Shown here one piece after another: positions 1 to 7,739 of a stretch of 36,880 nt of DNA. How positions within the stretch are numbered: position 1 is the stretch's first letter; each line of letters starts with the position of its first letter. Where the stretch lies: positions 1 through 36,880 of the forward strand of contig PKCN01000187.1 in assembly GCA_002862205.1 (NCBI GenBank). The letters run 5' to 3'. This DNA comes from Planctomycetaceae bacterium. Lineage in GTDB: Bacteria; Planctomycetota; Planctomycetia; Pirellulales; Pirellulaceae. The translations under genes and the position numbers were made by a program. Under the pieces are notes generated by a model. That model was not told the DNA's origin. It saw nothing but the letters and a program-made list of their open reading frames with translations, and did no database searches.

Positions 1-614
1 CACGAGCCCGGCATGTCCAGGAAAGTTGTCGAAGGCTGAATCTTCAGATTCCCGCCGATGTCGCCATTCTAGGTGTCGACAATGACGAGCTCATGTGTGA
101 ACTGGCAAATCCGGCACTCTCCAGCATCTCCCTGGGGACAAACGAAATCGGATATGAAGCGGCGCGTTTGCTCGACGATTTGATCGCCGGTAGGCGCGTT
201 GCGAAGAAGCGAAGAAAGGTCCAGGTAGCCCCTGTGGGTATCATCACACGCGAATCAACGAATACGATTGCCATTGCGGACGAGGTGGTTGCCCAAGCTG
301 TCGAGTACATCCGAACGAACATCGATTCCAGCGTGCGAGTGGCGGATGTGACCAGGGATGCTGACCTTTCCAGATCGACGTTGGACAACCGTTTCAAACA
401 AGTCCTCGGTCGCACCGTTCACGATGAAATCGAACGTGTGCGTTTAGAGCGAACAAGGGAATTGCTCGTGACGACGGATTGCACGCTGAGCGAAATCGCA
501 TTGCAGACTGGCTTTGGCACCGTTCATTACCTGGCAGCCGTCTTTCGGCAATCGACGGGCCAAACACCGGGCGAGTTCCGAAAATCCAACATTGGTTCGC
601 GGAGGCTTGAGTAG
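1..614 (+). CDS. xylR: XylR-type AraC-family transcriptional regulator, C-terminal part (partial)
   Basis: The reading frame is open from the left edge (first full codon at base 3), so the gene starts outside the window. About 203 residues remain. The first part ends a periplasmic-binding-protein-like sensor domain, with the XylR/LacI-type stretch DVAILGVDNDELMCE followed by NEIGYEAARLLDDLIAG. The last ~100 residues are an AraC helix-turn-helix pair: AVEYIRTNIDSSVRVADV, then LSRSTLDNRFKQVLGR, and a second helix-turn-helix with LSEIALQTGF. In this family the sensor binds a pentose such as xylose and the AraC domain activates sugar catabolism genes. The ligand here is inferred from family likeness only, and the target operon is not in the window. 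The ATG at base 93 is internal and is not the true start. The stop is TAG at 612-614. Confidence 0.85.
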   Translation, partial: RARHVQESCRRLNLQIPADVAILGVDNDELMCELANPALSSISLGTNEIGYEAARLLDDLIAGRRVAKKRRKVQVAPVGIITRESTNTIAIADEVVAQAVEYIRTNIDSSVRVADVTRDADLSRSTLDNRFKQVLGRTVHDEIERVRLERTRELLVTTDCTLSEIALQTGFGTVHYLAAVFRQSTGQTPGEFRKSNIGSRRLE

Positions 615-846
615 TGCTCTAAACGCCTCGCTGTACATCGGCATGTGATTCCGTAGCATCGCTTGAACGTGGCGACGGGATTTGAACGCAAACGGACAAA
701 GCGTCACGTGCTCCGACAAACGGAGAACGCCCCAACTCGGATTACCAGTGGCGCCGGCATCGAGCGACGTAGCGCAAGACGCCCAGGGGTGCAGACCTGC
801 CTTACACAAGCTGTCTCTCCGCCTCCCTTAGTGCAGTCGGTTGCAT

Positions 847-867
847 CGACCGAACGGAGTTCGGTCG
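847..867. repeat. Perfect inverted repeat, 9-bp arms, 3-base loop
   Basis: CGACCGAAC and GTTCGGTCG are separated by GGA. It lies about 235 bases past the XylR-type stop. There is no T-run on either side, so it is not a canonical intrinsic terminator. It could be an RNA processing hairpin or an operator. Confidence 0.5.
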
Positions 868-946
868 GGGCGCAAGTCGCATCGGTGTGAAGACCGAAGT
901 GAGAACCGCGTGTGGCTGCGAGCGACGTTCTCTAAGAAACTGAATG

Positions 947-972
947 CTGTTAACCGTTCCTGTTAACCGCTG
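947..972. repeat. Tandem duplication, 13 bp x 2
   Basis: Two adjacent copies of a unit beginning CTGTTAACCG, differing only in the last bases. It is one of many short tandem duplications in the window. Confidence 0.7.
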
Positions 973-1129
973 TCGGCAATTAACCAGAGACTCTGAGAGT
1001 TCTCTTTCGAGACTGCGTGAGCCCGGAACTAACCCCCGGGGTCGGGTTCGGGCTGGCGGTCTCGGGAAGAGAACCGAGAGCGCGGCGAATTTGGGGTCCT
1101 GGGTGCCGAAAGGACCGGGGAACCGGGGT

Positions 1130-1172
1130 AAAAACGAAAAACGCCCGCCGGGTGAGATTACCGGGCGGGCGT
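1130..1172 (-). terminator. Rho-independent terminator of tRNA-Asn
   Basis: On the minus strand, ACGCCCGCC (1164-1172 complement) pairs perfectly with GGCGGGCGT over 9 bp. The stem continues after one G-G mismatch with a 3-bp stem and a 6-base loop. It is followed at once by TTTTTCGTTTTT (complement of 1130-1141). It lies about 40 bases past the 3' end of the tRNA gene. Confidence 0.85.
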
Positions 1173-1212
1173 GAACCGTTGTGGCGAACAAAGTTCGCGA
1201 ATTTCAAATCAG

Positions 1213-1285
1213 CTCCCCCGACAGGACTCGAACCTGTGACAAGGTGGTTAACAGCCACCTGCTCTACCAACTGAGCTACAGGGGA
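1213..1285 (-). tRNA. tRNA-Asn (anticodon GTT)
   Basis: The minus strand folds as a complete 73-base cloverleaf. The acceptor stem is TCCCCTG with CGGGGGA (one G-U pair) and discriminator G. The D-arm has GTAGCTCAGTTGGTAGAGC, the anticodon loop is CTGTTAA (GTT, asparagine), and the T-arm is ACAGG-TTCGAGT-CCTGT. CCA is not encoded. It stands alone, with its own terminator and a candidate promoter upstream. Confidence 0.97.
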
Positions 1286-1709
1286 TTGTGATTTATGAGG
1301 GCCTGGCAACGCCGAAACCCTCTCCAATCAGCAAGAAATTTACTAGACGATCCGTTCTCTCGCAAGGGAGGAATGTTTTGACGCGTTTTTCACCTTGGAA
1401 CTCGCTTGGGCCCCCTGCATCACATGAGATTTGGATCTTTCATCAATGACAAAATCTCATCCACCCCACGGCACGTCGCCGGCCAGAAATCACGAACTTT
1501 TTAACCAGTCCAGCGATTTCACGGTACTCTCACAGCCTACTTCGCAGCTAGCGAGATGCAACGAATCGCCTGTCACGCGGGGAGTCTGCGATTTTCGTGC
1601 GTCCTTGGGAGTCGCTGAGGCTGTGGTTAGAGATTCACCGTTCTCGCAGGCCCAAGGTAGTTAGGACGGGCTACTGGTGGTCGGCAACCGGAAAGGGTGC
1701 ACGCTAGGC
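1286..1709. other. Intergenic region upstream of tRNA-Asn
   Basis: About 420 bases between tRNA-Asn and the end of the barrel gene. It holds the candidate tRNA promoter (1337-1365). A 77-codon open frame at 1431-1664 (plus) has no recognisable domain and an unlikely composition, so it is not called. Confidence 0.5.
1337..1365 (-). promoter_or_regulatory. Candidate sigma70-type promoter for tRNA-Asn
   Basis: On the minus strand, TTGCGA (-35-like) is followed after 17 bases by TAAATT (-10-like). The -10 lies about 50 bases upstream of the mature tRNA 5' end. The match is good but untested. Confidence 0.4.
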
Positions 1710-1715
1710 CTAGCG
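1702..1715. repeat. 14-bp perfect palindrome over a stop codon
   Basis: CGCTAGGCCTAGCG is its own reverse complement and includes the TAG stop of the barrel gene. It has no loop and no T-run, so terminator function is doubtful. Confidence 0.5.
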
Positions 1716-3509
1716 GACCATGCTCATGTAAAAACTGAATACCTGCACCTGGTCGGTATCGGCCTTGGCGACCGGGTAGGCAAAGTCGAAGGCGAGCGGC
1801 GCGGGACCGAGCATTGGCAAGGCGACTCTTAAACCCAGACCTGGAGCGACCCGATAGGATTTTGAGCTGAGCCTTGAGGTTGGCTCAACCGTACCAAAAT
1901 CGACAAAGCCGACACCTCGGAAGGCATCGTCGGCCGTGATCGGAAAAATATACTCCAAGGTGTTGAGCCACTGGAAGCGACCTCCCACCTCGGTGTTGTT
2001 TGGGCCCAAAACGGGACTCGCTCCGCGAAACTCAAAGCCTCGGATGGTTGCGTAACCGCCAGCAAAGAAGTTTTCGTAGATAGGTGTGTCTTTTCCGCTG
2101 TAACCCGCCCGTGTTGAAAATGAGAACGTCTGTTTGCCGGACCCGTCAGCACGTTCGGCGACCAACCAGTAACGTCGAAATTCAAGTTCGAATCGAGGGT
2201 ACGAGAAGTCGCCAAACGCCTGCTGAACGTTGGCTTCAAAAAAGTGGCCTCGTGAAGCTTGGATGGGACTGTCTCTGGTGTCGTGAACCAAGGCAAGTTC
2301 GCCACTGAACAGCGATGTTTTTCCGTAGACCCCTGTTGGTTGTGCTTGTAGCGGTTGGACCGCGGTATTTGGATCGTACCCCGTCATGTCGACTCGCTGG
2401 CCGGTGATCCCCGCCGAAATGGACAAGTCGGGTGTGATTCGATAACCGAAGGAGAGTCGTCCACCGAGGCGTTCTTCATCCCAATCGTTGAATCGTCGAT
2501 CGTACAGGAATCCGCTGACCGACATGCTGACCGGCTTGTACCCGAACAAGTTCGGGTCCGCAAACTGCATGGTGTAGCGTTTGAAGTTGGTACCCGGCGC
2601 CGCTTCGATGCGGAACGTCTGTCCGGCACCCCGGAAGGCGGTTCCACTGAACATGTCCTGAAAGGATTTTGGCCAGCGACAGATGTCAAAGTTCCGCTCG
2701 TCGATGGTCAGCTGGCCGGTGATTCCGGCGTCACTGTTGACGGCACCTCCCAACATGATGCGACCTGTGCGTGCTGGAAATCCGTTGATGATCAAGTCGG
2801 CTTCACGTACCGTCGGACCGGGCTGATATCCCATGTTGGGCGTGATCGGAGCATAGGGTTCTGCGATGCCAGTATTTCCCACCATCGGAGCACCGTTTGC
2901 GGTTCCATAGATCGGAGGTCCCAGCGGTGTGTTGGTCGTAGGCGGCAACCCTGAGCCAAAGCCTGGCGATGCCGGAGGCGGTAGGTAGTTGGGTGGTGGT
3001 GCGTTGCCCGTCGTCTGAGGAGCTGTCGCTAAAGAGGGTGGGGCAACGGTTGGAGGTGAATAGTTGGGTGGTGGTTCGGTGGGGAACTGCCGGGCAACGT
3101 ACGGTGCGGGCGTGCCGGGTTGTGATGCCGCAGCATTCATGCCCGGGGTCGTTGCCAAGTCACCCACATAGCCCGATACCGGAGTGACGGATTGGTTGTA
3201 GGCTGCAGGCTGGTTGTAGACGTTGTTTGCAGGTTCAGGTCTGGCGGCAGCAGCCTGGTCACCGAGGTTAATGTCGGACAGGTTGAAATCAACCGCGCCG
3301 GGGTCAGTCGGCGGTGTGAGGATTTCGCCAGTCACCGGGGAGACCGTGAATGATCCGCTCGTGGGATTTGAGGTGGGAAGGGGAGGGGCTGGCGTGAACC
3401 ACGGCTGATTCGTCAGGGGACTCACGCATCCTGCCAAGCACACCAGACAGCCCATCATTGCCAAGGCTTTGGCCCAATGACGCGGTGATGTGCTATTCAT
3501 ATCCTTCAT
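1710..3509 (-). CDS. Omp85/BamA-type outer-membrane beta-barrel, lipoprotein-like N-terminus
   Basis: About 599 residues from the ATG at 3509. A lipoprotein signal peptide ends in the lipobox CLVCLAGC (Cys ~28). A Pro/Asn/Gly-rich linker without clear fold follows (~30-240). From ~247 the C-terminal half is an Omp85 (surface antigen D15/BamA) barrel, starting TGRIMLGGAVNSDAG and containing FFAGGYATIRGFEFRG (~480-495), the IRGF form of the conserved VRGF motif of loop L6. The last residues (FSFYMSMVR) resemble a terminal barrel strand. It has no POTRA domains; five of them are in the gene just upstream, so the two products together make one BamA. An ATG at 3614 has a strong ribosome site (GAGGGGAG) and overlaps the upstream stop, but would place the signal peptide 62 residues in. 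ATG at 3500 is also possible. The start is therefore uncertain, the family is not. Confidence 0.88.
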   Translation of the reverse strand: MKDMNSTSPRHWAKALAMMGCLVCLAGCVSPLTNQPWFTPAPPLPTSNPTSGSFTVSPVTGEILTPPTDPGAVDFNLSDINLGDQAAAARPEPANNVYNQPAAYNQSVTPVSGYVGDLATTPGMNAAASQPGTPAPYVARQFPTEPPPNYSPPTVAPPSLATAPQTTGNAPPPNYLPPPASPGFGSGLPPTTNTPLGPPIYGTANGAPMVGNTGIAEPYAPITPNMGYQPGPTVREADLIINGFPARTGRIMLGGAVNSDAGITGQLTIDERNFDICRWPKSFQDMFSGTAFRGAGQTFRIEAAPGTNFKRYTMQFADPNLFGYKPVSMSVSGFLYDRRFNDWDEERLGGRLSFGYRITPDLSISAGITGQRVDMTGYDPNTAVQPLQAQPTGVYGKTSLFSGELALVHDTRDSPIQASRGHFFEANVQQAFGDFSYPRFELEFRRYWLVAERADGSGKQTFSFSTRAGYSGKDTPIYENFFAGGYATIRGFEFRGASPVLGPNNTEVGGRFQWLNTLEYIFPITADDAFRGVGFVDFGTVEPTSRLSSKSYRVAPGLGLRVALPMLGPAPLAFDFAYPVAKADTDQVQVFSFYMSMVR

Positions 3510-3527
3510 GCGGTCAGCTTCATCTGA

Positions 3528-3557
3528 AGTTTGAAAGTTACCAGTTTGAAAGTTAAC
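3528..3557. repeat. Tandem duplication, 15 bp x 2
   Basis: Two adjacent copies of AGTTTGAAAGTTACC, the second with one change. It lies between the POTRA and barrel genes. If the barrel gene started at 3614 it would encode the repeat NFQTG/NFQTS. Confidence 0.75.
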
Positions 3558-3603
3558 AGTGACTGAGTGGTCGGAGCCGCGAAGGCGGCGGGGTTGTCTG
3601 ATA

Positions 3604-5058
3604 TTAGAAGTCATCAAATTGCTCCCCTCTTGGTACGACCTTGATGTCTGGTGGGTCAGCGATCTGTGGATTGACTTCCAGCAGCTGGCTTCGTTCCAAG
3701 CGTCTGCGATTGAGTTCAAGCGTCCTTCGATCGATCCAGTCACCTTCGCGAAGGTCGACGAGATTCAGCATCGTGGTTTCTTTCATTAGATCTGGCTCGC
3801 CCTCGATGTTGACCAGAATCTCACCCACTTTCCAGCGATCGCCTTCTGTGATTTCGTAGACAAGGTCTACCACGTTGGCTTCGTCACGCATGACCGTTTT
3901 GGGTTCAACATCCGCATAGATGTAACCGAGTTCTCCGTAGCCATAGACGAGTTCACCGATGTCGCGTCGCATCAGCGTGCCGTCAAACATGTCGCCAGGT
4001 TTCAGGTTCATGCGTTGTCGCAATGAGCCTTCGGTAATGTACTGATTGCCGATGATCTGGATGTCATTGACTTTGAATCGAGGTCCTTCATTGACCACAA
4101 AGTTGACGGTCAACCATTTGCCGCTGTCGTCATATTCGATTTGACGGCCAACGGTTGCTGTCAAAAAACCGAGGTTGTGGTAATAGGTTGCCAGCACGTC
4201 AACGTCCTGGTCAATTTTCCGCATGTCGACTGCATTGCCGATGTAAGTCAGGAATCCTGCCATGGGGCCGCGACTGTTGATGATCTTTTTCAGCCGTGCT
4301 TCACTGACAATGGTTGAGCCATGGATGTGGATGTTTGCAATCCTCTCCTTGGGACCTTCGTTGATTCGATAAACCACTGCTCCCGAATCACCCTCGATTC
4401 CGATGACCGAGGTGATGGAAATCTGATTGAAACCTTCGGATTGGTAGAAGTCGACCAATCGGCGTCGAGCCGACTCGATCGAAAACTCGCTCAACGGATC
4501 GCCCTTGGAAATACCACAGCGTCCTGAAACTTCTCTTTCGCCCATGGCTCGGTTGCCGTGGTACACCACTCGCGTGATCATCGGCCGTTCGTTGACGATG
4601 TAAGTCACTTCGACACCGTCAGGTTGCTCATCAATTTTGAATGTGACATGGTCAAATGAGCCCATGTCGTTGAGCCGCCGTACGTCTCCGAGTACCAACT
4701 CGTAATCGTAAAAACGGCTCTTTCGTGTCTGCAGCTTGGATGTGATCTTGTGAATGCCAACCGTACGGTTGCCAACCACTCGAACGTTCTTGACAATCGC
4801 ATCCCCTTTTTCACGATGGATGGGGAGTCCTTCGATATTGTGAATGTGGTCCCGGAACTTCGGCTTTTCTTCTGCCATGGGGGCAGCCGGACCACCGCCT
4901 CCAGACATTCCTCCGCCACCCATTTGGGCGTCGAGAGTCTGAGGTAACGCAGCCAACAGCCAACAAAGAATGAGCGTCCGGGATGTCACCGGCGATCTCG
5001 ATTCCGCCCAGATGGCAGTGCAGGAAACTTGAAATGGGATCAATGAACGTTGCGGCAT
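3604..5058 (-). CDS. BamA-like periplasmic protein with five POTRA domains and no barrel
   Basis: 484 residues from the ATG at 5058. A hydrophobic stretch TLILCWLLAALPQTLDA ends in an A-x-A-like cleavage site before a Gly-rich segment. Five POTRA repeats then fill the protein (~87-158, 159-236, 237-326, 327-407, 408-484). They show typical starts such as VKNVRVVGNRTV and VNDIQIIGNQYI and repeat ends such as INEGP, VNEGP and ITEGD. The protein stops after POTRA5, where ordinary BamA enters its barrel; the barrel is in the next gene. The role inferred is docking of unfolded outer-membrane proteins in the periplasm. In frame, TTG at 5100 and GTG at 4989 are other possible starts; the GTG would give a textbook signal peptide with a short n-region. 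The stop TAA lies just inside the ATG at 3614, so translation of the two genes may be coupled. Confidence 0.9.
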   Translation of the reverse strand: MPQRSLIPFQVSCTAIWAESRSPVTSRTLILCWLLAALPQTLDAQMGGGGMSGGGGPAAPMAEEKPKFRDHIHNIEGLPIHREKGDAIVKNVRVVGNRTVGIHKITSKLQTRKSRFYDYELVLGDVRRLNDMGSFDHVTFKIDEQPDGVEVTYIVNERPMITRVVYHGNRAMGEREVSGRCGISKGDPLSEFSIESARRRLVDFYQSEGFNQISITSVIGIEGDSGAVVYRINEGPKERIANIHIHGSTIVSEARLKKIINSRGPMAGFLTYIGNAVDMRKIDQDVDVLATYYHNLGFLTATVGRQIEYDDSGKWLTVNFVVNEGPRFKVNDIQIIGNQYITEGSLRQRMNLKPGDMFDGTLMRRDIGELVYGYGELGYIYADVEPKTVMRDEANVVDLVYEITEGDRWKVGEILVNIEGEPDLMKETTMLNLVDLREGDWIDRRTLELNRRRLERSQLLEVNPQIADPPDIKVVPRGEQFDDF

Positions 5059-5320
5059 ACTCTTGGAACCAACAGCACGAAATTTTTGTATTCCGGTCAA
5101 TGGAGTCGAAACTCCGTCTACAGTTCCCGGTAACTACCAGTGCAGGTGGGATTGCCACAAGTCGGATTTGCATCGCTGGCAGGTGAATCGGGCCTGGTTT
5201 AACAAAAAATATAAAATTTGCAGACTTTGTCGTTCCACTCAGTTTCACGGCTGGGAGCGTTTCACGAGCGTTAACGTTTCTCGATTCTCGCCGTTTCGCG
5301 ACGGCATTCCGTCAGGTTGC

Positions 5321-5348
5321 CATGAGGCTGATTGCATGAGGCTGATTG
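5321..5348. repeat. Tandem duplication, 14 bp x 2
   Basis: Two identical adjacent copies of CATGAGGCTGATTG. Non-coding. Confidence 0.85.
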
Positions 5349-5357
5349 CCAGGGAGG

Positions 5358-5405
5358 CAGGGTCACAGTCCGTCAGGGTCACAGTCCGTCAGGGTCACAG
5401 TCCGT
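5358..5405. repeat. Tandem array, 16 bp x 3
   Basis: Three identical adjacent copies of CAGGGTCACAGTCCGT, followed by a partial derivative. Perfect identity points to recent expansion. Confidence 0.9.
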
Positions 5406-5549
5406 CAGTCAGGTTACCGTCAGTGAAGAAGACGCGGAGACGGGGAAGTCAGCACGCTGGGTGTTGTAGAGCCTGTTGTCTGAGAGCGACAGCAGAATGG
5501 AACGCAGAAAGGTGCAGCCCGTTTGAGTTCAAGCTTCTGTTGAACTGAG

Positions 5550-5599
5550 CGGTGCCTGTTGTGCTTGGCGGTGCCTGTTGTGCCTGGCGGTGCCTGTTG
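5550..5599. repeat. Tandem array, 19 bp x 2.6
   Basis: Copies of CGGTGCCTGTTGTGCTTGG with a single substitution in copy two and a 12-base partial third copy. Non-coding. Confidence 0.9.
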
Positions 5600-5694
5600 A
5601 GTTCAGTGCAGGACAGAGCGGGTGCATTCCAGTCGCTGGTCGGTTTGAAACTCGTTATTGGAACGAGCAGGGTCTGCAAGGCGAGCGGAGCGAG

Positions 5695-6168
5695 TTATTG
5701 CAACGCCAGTTTTTGCGCGGGCCTGTCGAGCTGCAGGTCCACGCTTTGGACTGGGAGTTCAAGCCAGTCGGTGATCAGCATTCGCTGGACCAGAGGTTCT
5801 TCGAGATGTTTGTGAACAATTTTCATCAGGCGATCACGAATCTGGCTTTGCGTGGGGTCTTCAAGCCATTTTGGATCGACTTGCCTGAGAGTCTGTTCGG
5901 CTGTTTCGCGAATCTGCATTCGCATCATGTGTAGACCTTCTTCGCCGCGTCGCATTTTGGTTGGGTCAATGACTGCATGCAGTTTGAAATGGTAAACCGT
6001 CGTCAGATTATCGACAGGTTGAAATCGATAGCTGCCCATCGCAACGACTGTGGTTTCGAGGTCGCTGAGTCTGGAAACTCGACTTCGCACATATCCAATG
6101 ACCGCCGCATGCACGACGACCATCATGACGATAAGGCAGGCGCCCCAGTAGCGACGAATAAGGTTCAC
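5695..6168 (-). CDS. Single-pass membrane protein with FliL-like domain
   Basis: About 157 residues from the GTG at 6168. The N-terminus NLIRRYWGACLIVMMVVVHAAVIGYV is a short positive head and one membrane helix. The rest is predicted outside the cytoplasm. Its order of elements resembles FliL/stomatin-like domains: a strand (YHFKLHAVIDP), a helical region ending in a run like IRETAEQTLRQ, a second helix (IRDRLMKIVHKHLEE) and a final strand (RMLITDWLELPVQSVDL). No flagellar gene is nearby, so a flagellar role cannot be claimed. The frame is open upstream to 6462, and an ATG at 6276 with AGAGGG six bases before it would add 36 residues. I prefer the GTG because it puts the helix at the N-terminus. 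It is divergent from the lipid kinase gene. Confidence 0.55.
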   Translation of the reverse strand: MNLIRRYWGACLIVMMVVVHAAVIGYVRSRVSRLSDLETTVVAMGSYRFQPVDNLTTVYHFKLHAVIDPTKMRRGEEGLHMMRMQIRETAEQTLRQVDPKWLEDPTQSQIRDRLMKIVHKHLEEPLVQRMLITDWLELPVQSVDLQLDRPAQKLALQ

Positions 6169-6509
6169 GGAAACAGTCTCGGATGAGATGAGGGGAATGC
6201 ACGAACAGCTACCGGATTGGTTGGCAGGCCGTTTCGTACCGATTGCAACGATCAGACGGATTCGGGGGCAGACCATTTCCGACCCTCTGGACAAGCCTAG
6301 GATACGTTTTTGACCTGTGCGCTGATTCTCGGACAACGAGTTCAGAATTGCGGCTCGAACAGCCCGGAAATCATCGGAGAATAATGCAAAGGTCAGTTTT
6401 CGGTATAGTTTCCCTGCCGGGGGGCTCTTCCTGCTGTGAGCCACATTACCCAGTTGAACCATGTTCAGTAGTCAAATCCATTTGCATGATTTCCCGAAGA
6501 GTTCCAACC
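6169..6509. other. Divergent promoter region
   Basis: About 340 bases between the divergent FliL-like and lipid kinase genes. A -10-like TATAGT lies at 6404-6409 (plus) without a good -35. In-frame codons upstream of both genes are open, so either gene could start inside this stretch. No other feature was seen. Confidence 0.4.
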
Positions 6510-7544
6510 ATGGATCGTCTAAGCCAGCCAGAGTCGGCTCAAGTGTTGATCTTTACCAGCCCCAAAGCTGGCAGTGGTATCGGTCGTGAACAGGTTCCGC
6601 GGCTGGAGACTTTGCTGCGGGACTTGGGGGTCCATGTGCAGGTCGTTCACGAGGTTGATCAATTGCGTCAGCTGGCGAGGGAGGCTGTTGGAGACGCTGG
6701 ATACGACAACACGATTGTCGTGGCCGCAGGTGGTGATGGGACTCTCTCGCTGGCATGTGCCACACTGTTCCTGTCCGAAGATAGACGCAAGCAGTTGTCT
6801 GGAGACAAGTCATCTGTACTGGCTGGAGACAAGTCATCTGTACTGTCTGGAGACAAGTCAGTAGGGGGTGAACTGACGGTACTGCCAATGCCGTTGGGAA
6901 CAGAGAATTTGCTGGCCAGGCATTTTGGGCAAGTGGCAGACGCCACGGTCGTTCTGGAAACTATTCGCCATGGTCAGGTTTTTCAATTGGATGCGGGGCT
7001 GGCAAATGGCAAGCCTTTTCTCGTCATGGCGACGTGTGGATTTGATGCGGAGGTGGTTCGTGAGATGCATGCGCGGCGTCAGGGACATATCAATCGGTTC
7101 AGCTACTTGGTTCCGATCTTCAATGCCTTGCTGAGGTATCGGTTTCCCAAGCTGAAATTGGTGGTTGATGACAGGGATCTTGGCAAGTGCTGTTGGGTGA
7201 TGAGTTTCAATTTACCCAAGTACGGCGGTGGCCTGGAGATTGAGCCCGATGCTTTAGGAGACGACGGGCTGTTGGATGTGATTGTGTTTGAACGCGGATC
7301 GATCGTGAGCGGGTTACGTTATGTGGCAGGCATTTGGACAGGTCGGCACTTGGATGCCGAGGATGTGACGCGTCTTCGTGGGCAGGACATTCGAGTTGAA
7401 TCAAAGAAACCAGTGGCTTATCAGTTGGATGGTGACTACGGCGGCCAATTGCCGCTGGAAATCACCACTTTGCCTGCTGCTGTGCCGCTACTGATTCCTC
7501 CCGAGGACAAATCGCCTCCCGAGGACAAATCGTGCGAAGCGTAG
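6510..7544 (+). CDS. Diacylglycerol/lipid kinase family protein (DAGK catalytic domain)
   Basis: 344 residues from ATG 6510, preceded by GAAGAG. The frame is open from 6243 but the domain begins just after this ATG. The N-terminal lobe has VLIFTSPKAGSG (~12-23), the nucleotide-binding GGDGTL (74-79) and PLGTENLLARHF (128-139), in place of the usual GTGN/GTAN form. The C-terminal lobe has ATCGFDAEVV and the late YQLDGDYGG motif. Family members use ATP to phosphorylate diacylglycerol, sphingoid bases or related lipids at the membrane; the substrate here is unknown. Odd: between the two nucleotide motifs sits an in-frame repeat (S/A)GDKSSVL (~97-117), and the C-terminus ends in two copies of PPEDKS. 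Both come from tandem DNA duplications. The gene is followed by kdsA on the same strand after 195 bases. Confidence 0.88.
   Translation: MDRLSQPESAQVLIFTSPKAGSGIGREQVPRLETLLRDLGVHVQVVHEVDQLRQLAREAVGDAGYDNTIVVAAGGDGTLSLACATLFLSEDRRKQLSGDKSSVLAGDKSSVLSGDKSVGGELTVLPMPLGTENLLARHFGQVADATVVLETIRHGQVFQLDAGLANGKPFLVMATCGFDAEVVREMHARRQGHINRFSYLVPIFNALLRYRFPKLKLVVDDRDLGKCCWVMSFNLPKYGGGLEIEPDALGDDGLLDVIVFERGSIVSGLRYVAGIWTGRHLDAEDVTRLRGQDIRVESKKPVAYQLDGDYGGQLPLEITTLPAAVPLLIPPEDKSPPEDKSCEA
6798..6860. repeat. In-frame tandem array inside the lipid kinase gene, 24 bp x 2.6
   Basis: Copies at 6798-6821 and 6822-6845 differ at two bases; a 15-base partial copy ends at 6860. The core is GGAGACAAGTCATCTGTACT. 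The unit is a multiple of three and encodes SGDKSSVL/AGDKSSVL/SGDKS. Confidence 0.92.
7497..7532. repeat. In-frame tandem duplication at the lipid kinase C-terminus, 18 bp x 2
   Basis: Two identical copies of CCTCCCGAGGACAAATCG, encoding PPEDKS twice, ending 12 bases before the stop codon at 7544. Confidence 0.92.
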
Positions 7545-7739
7545 CGAGCCTGCCGTTGGAGGCAAGCAGATGCTATCGCAAGATCATTCAAGACCGGCCT
7601 GGTTGAGGGTTGTGAGGCAGACGGCTTGCCGTCGACGTCTGGTTAGCCGAAACTTTGGCCTGTGATGATTCACTTTGATTGGTGATTCATCTGATTCACC
7701 ATCCACCTGATCCAGCATCCAAACTTTGGCGGCATTTCC

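Larger units (their letters stand above)
615..1129. other. Intergenic region without a convincing gene
   Basis: About 515 bases between the XylR-type gene and the tRNA terminator. Short open frames on both strands here have no recognisable domain, start signal or conserved composition. It holds a perfect 9-bp inverted repeat (847-867) and a 13-bp duplication (947-972). The part from 1020 to 1125 is GC-rich with several small inverted repeats. Confidence 0.6.
5059..5694. other. Intergenic region with three tandem-repeat arrays
   Basis: 636 bases between the POTRA gene and the FliL-like gene. An AT-rich patch around 5200-5225 may hold the promoter of the bam pair, but no clear -35/-10 pair was found. 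Short open frames here have repeat-driven composition and no domain. Arrays lie at 5321-5348, 5358-5405 and 5550-5599. Confidence 0.55.

Noticed and set aside
980-1327. 115-codon minus-strand frame over the tRNA gene
   Set aside because: It reads through tRNA-Asn and its terminator, so it cannot be a gene.
1431-1664. 77-codon plus-strand frame near tRNA-Asn
   Set aside because: No domain, no ribosome site, mixed Ser/Pro/Arg composition typical of non-coding DNA.
2355-2954. 199-codon plus-strand frame
   Set aside because: Antisense to the barrel gene; no domain and unlikely composition.
5321-5405. Possible CRISPR-like array
   Set aside because: The copies are directly adjacent without spacers, and units are only 14-16 bp.
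5063-5548. 161-codon plus-strand frame in the 5059-5694 spacer
   Set aside because: Its middle is translated from the 16-bp array (frame changes at each copy) and it shows no domain.
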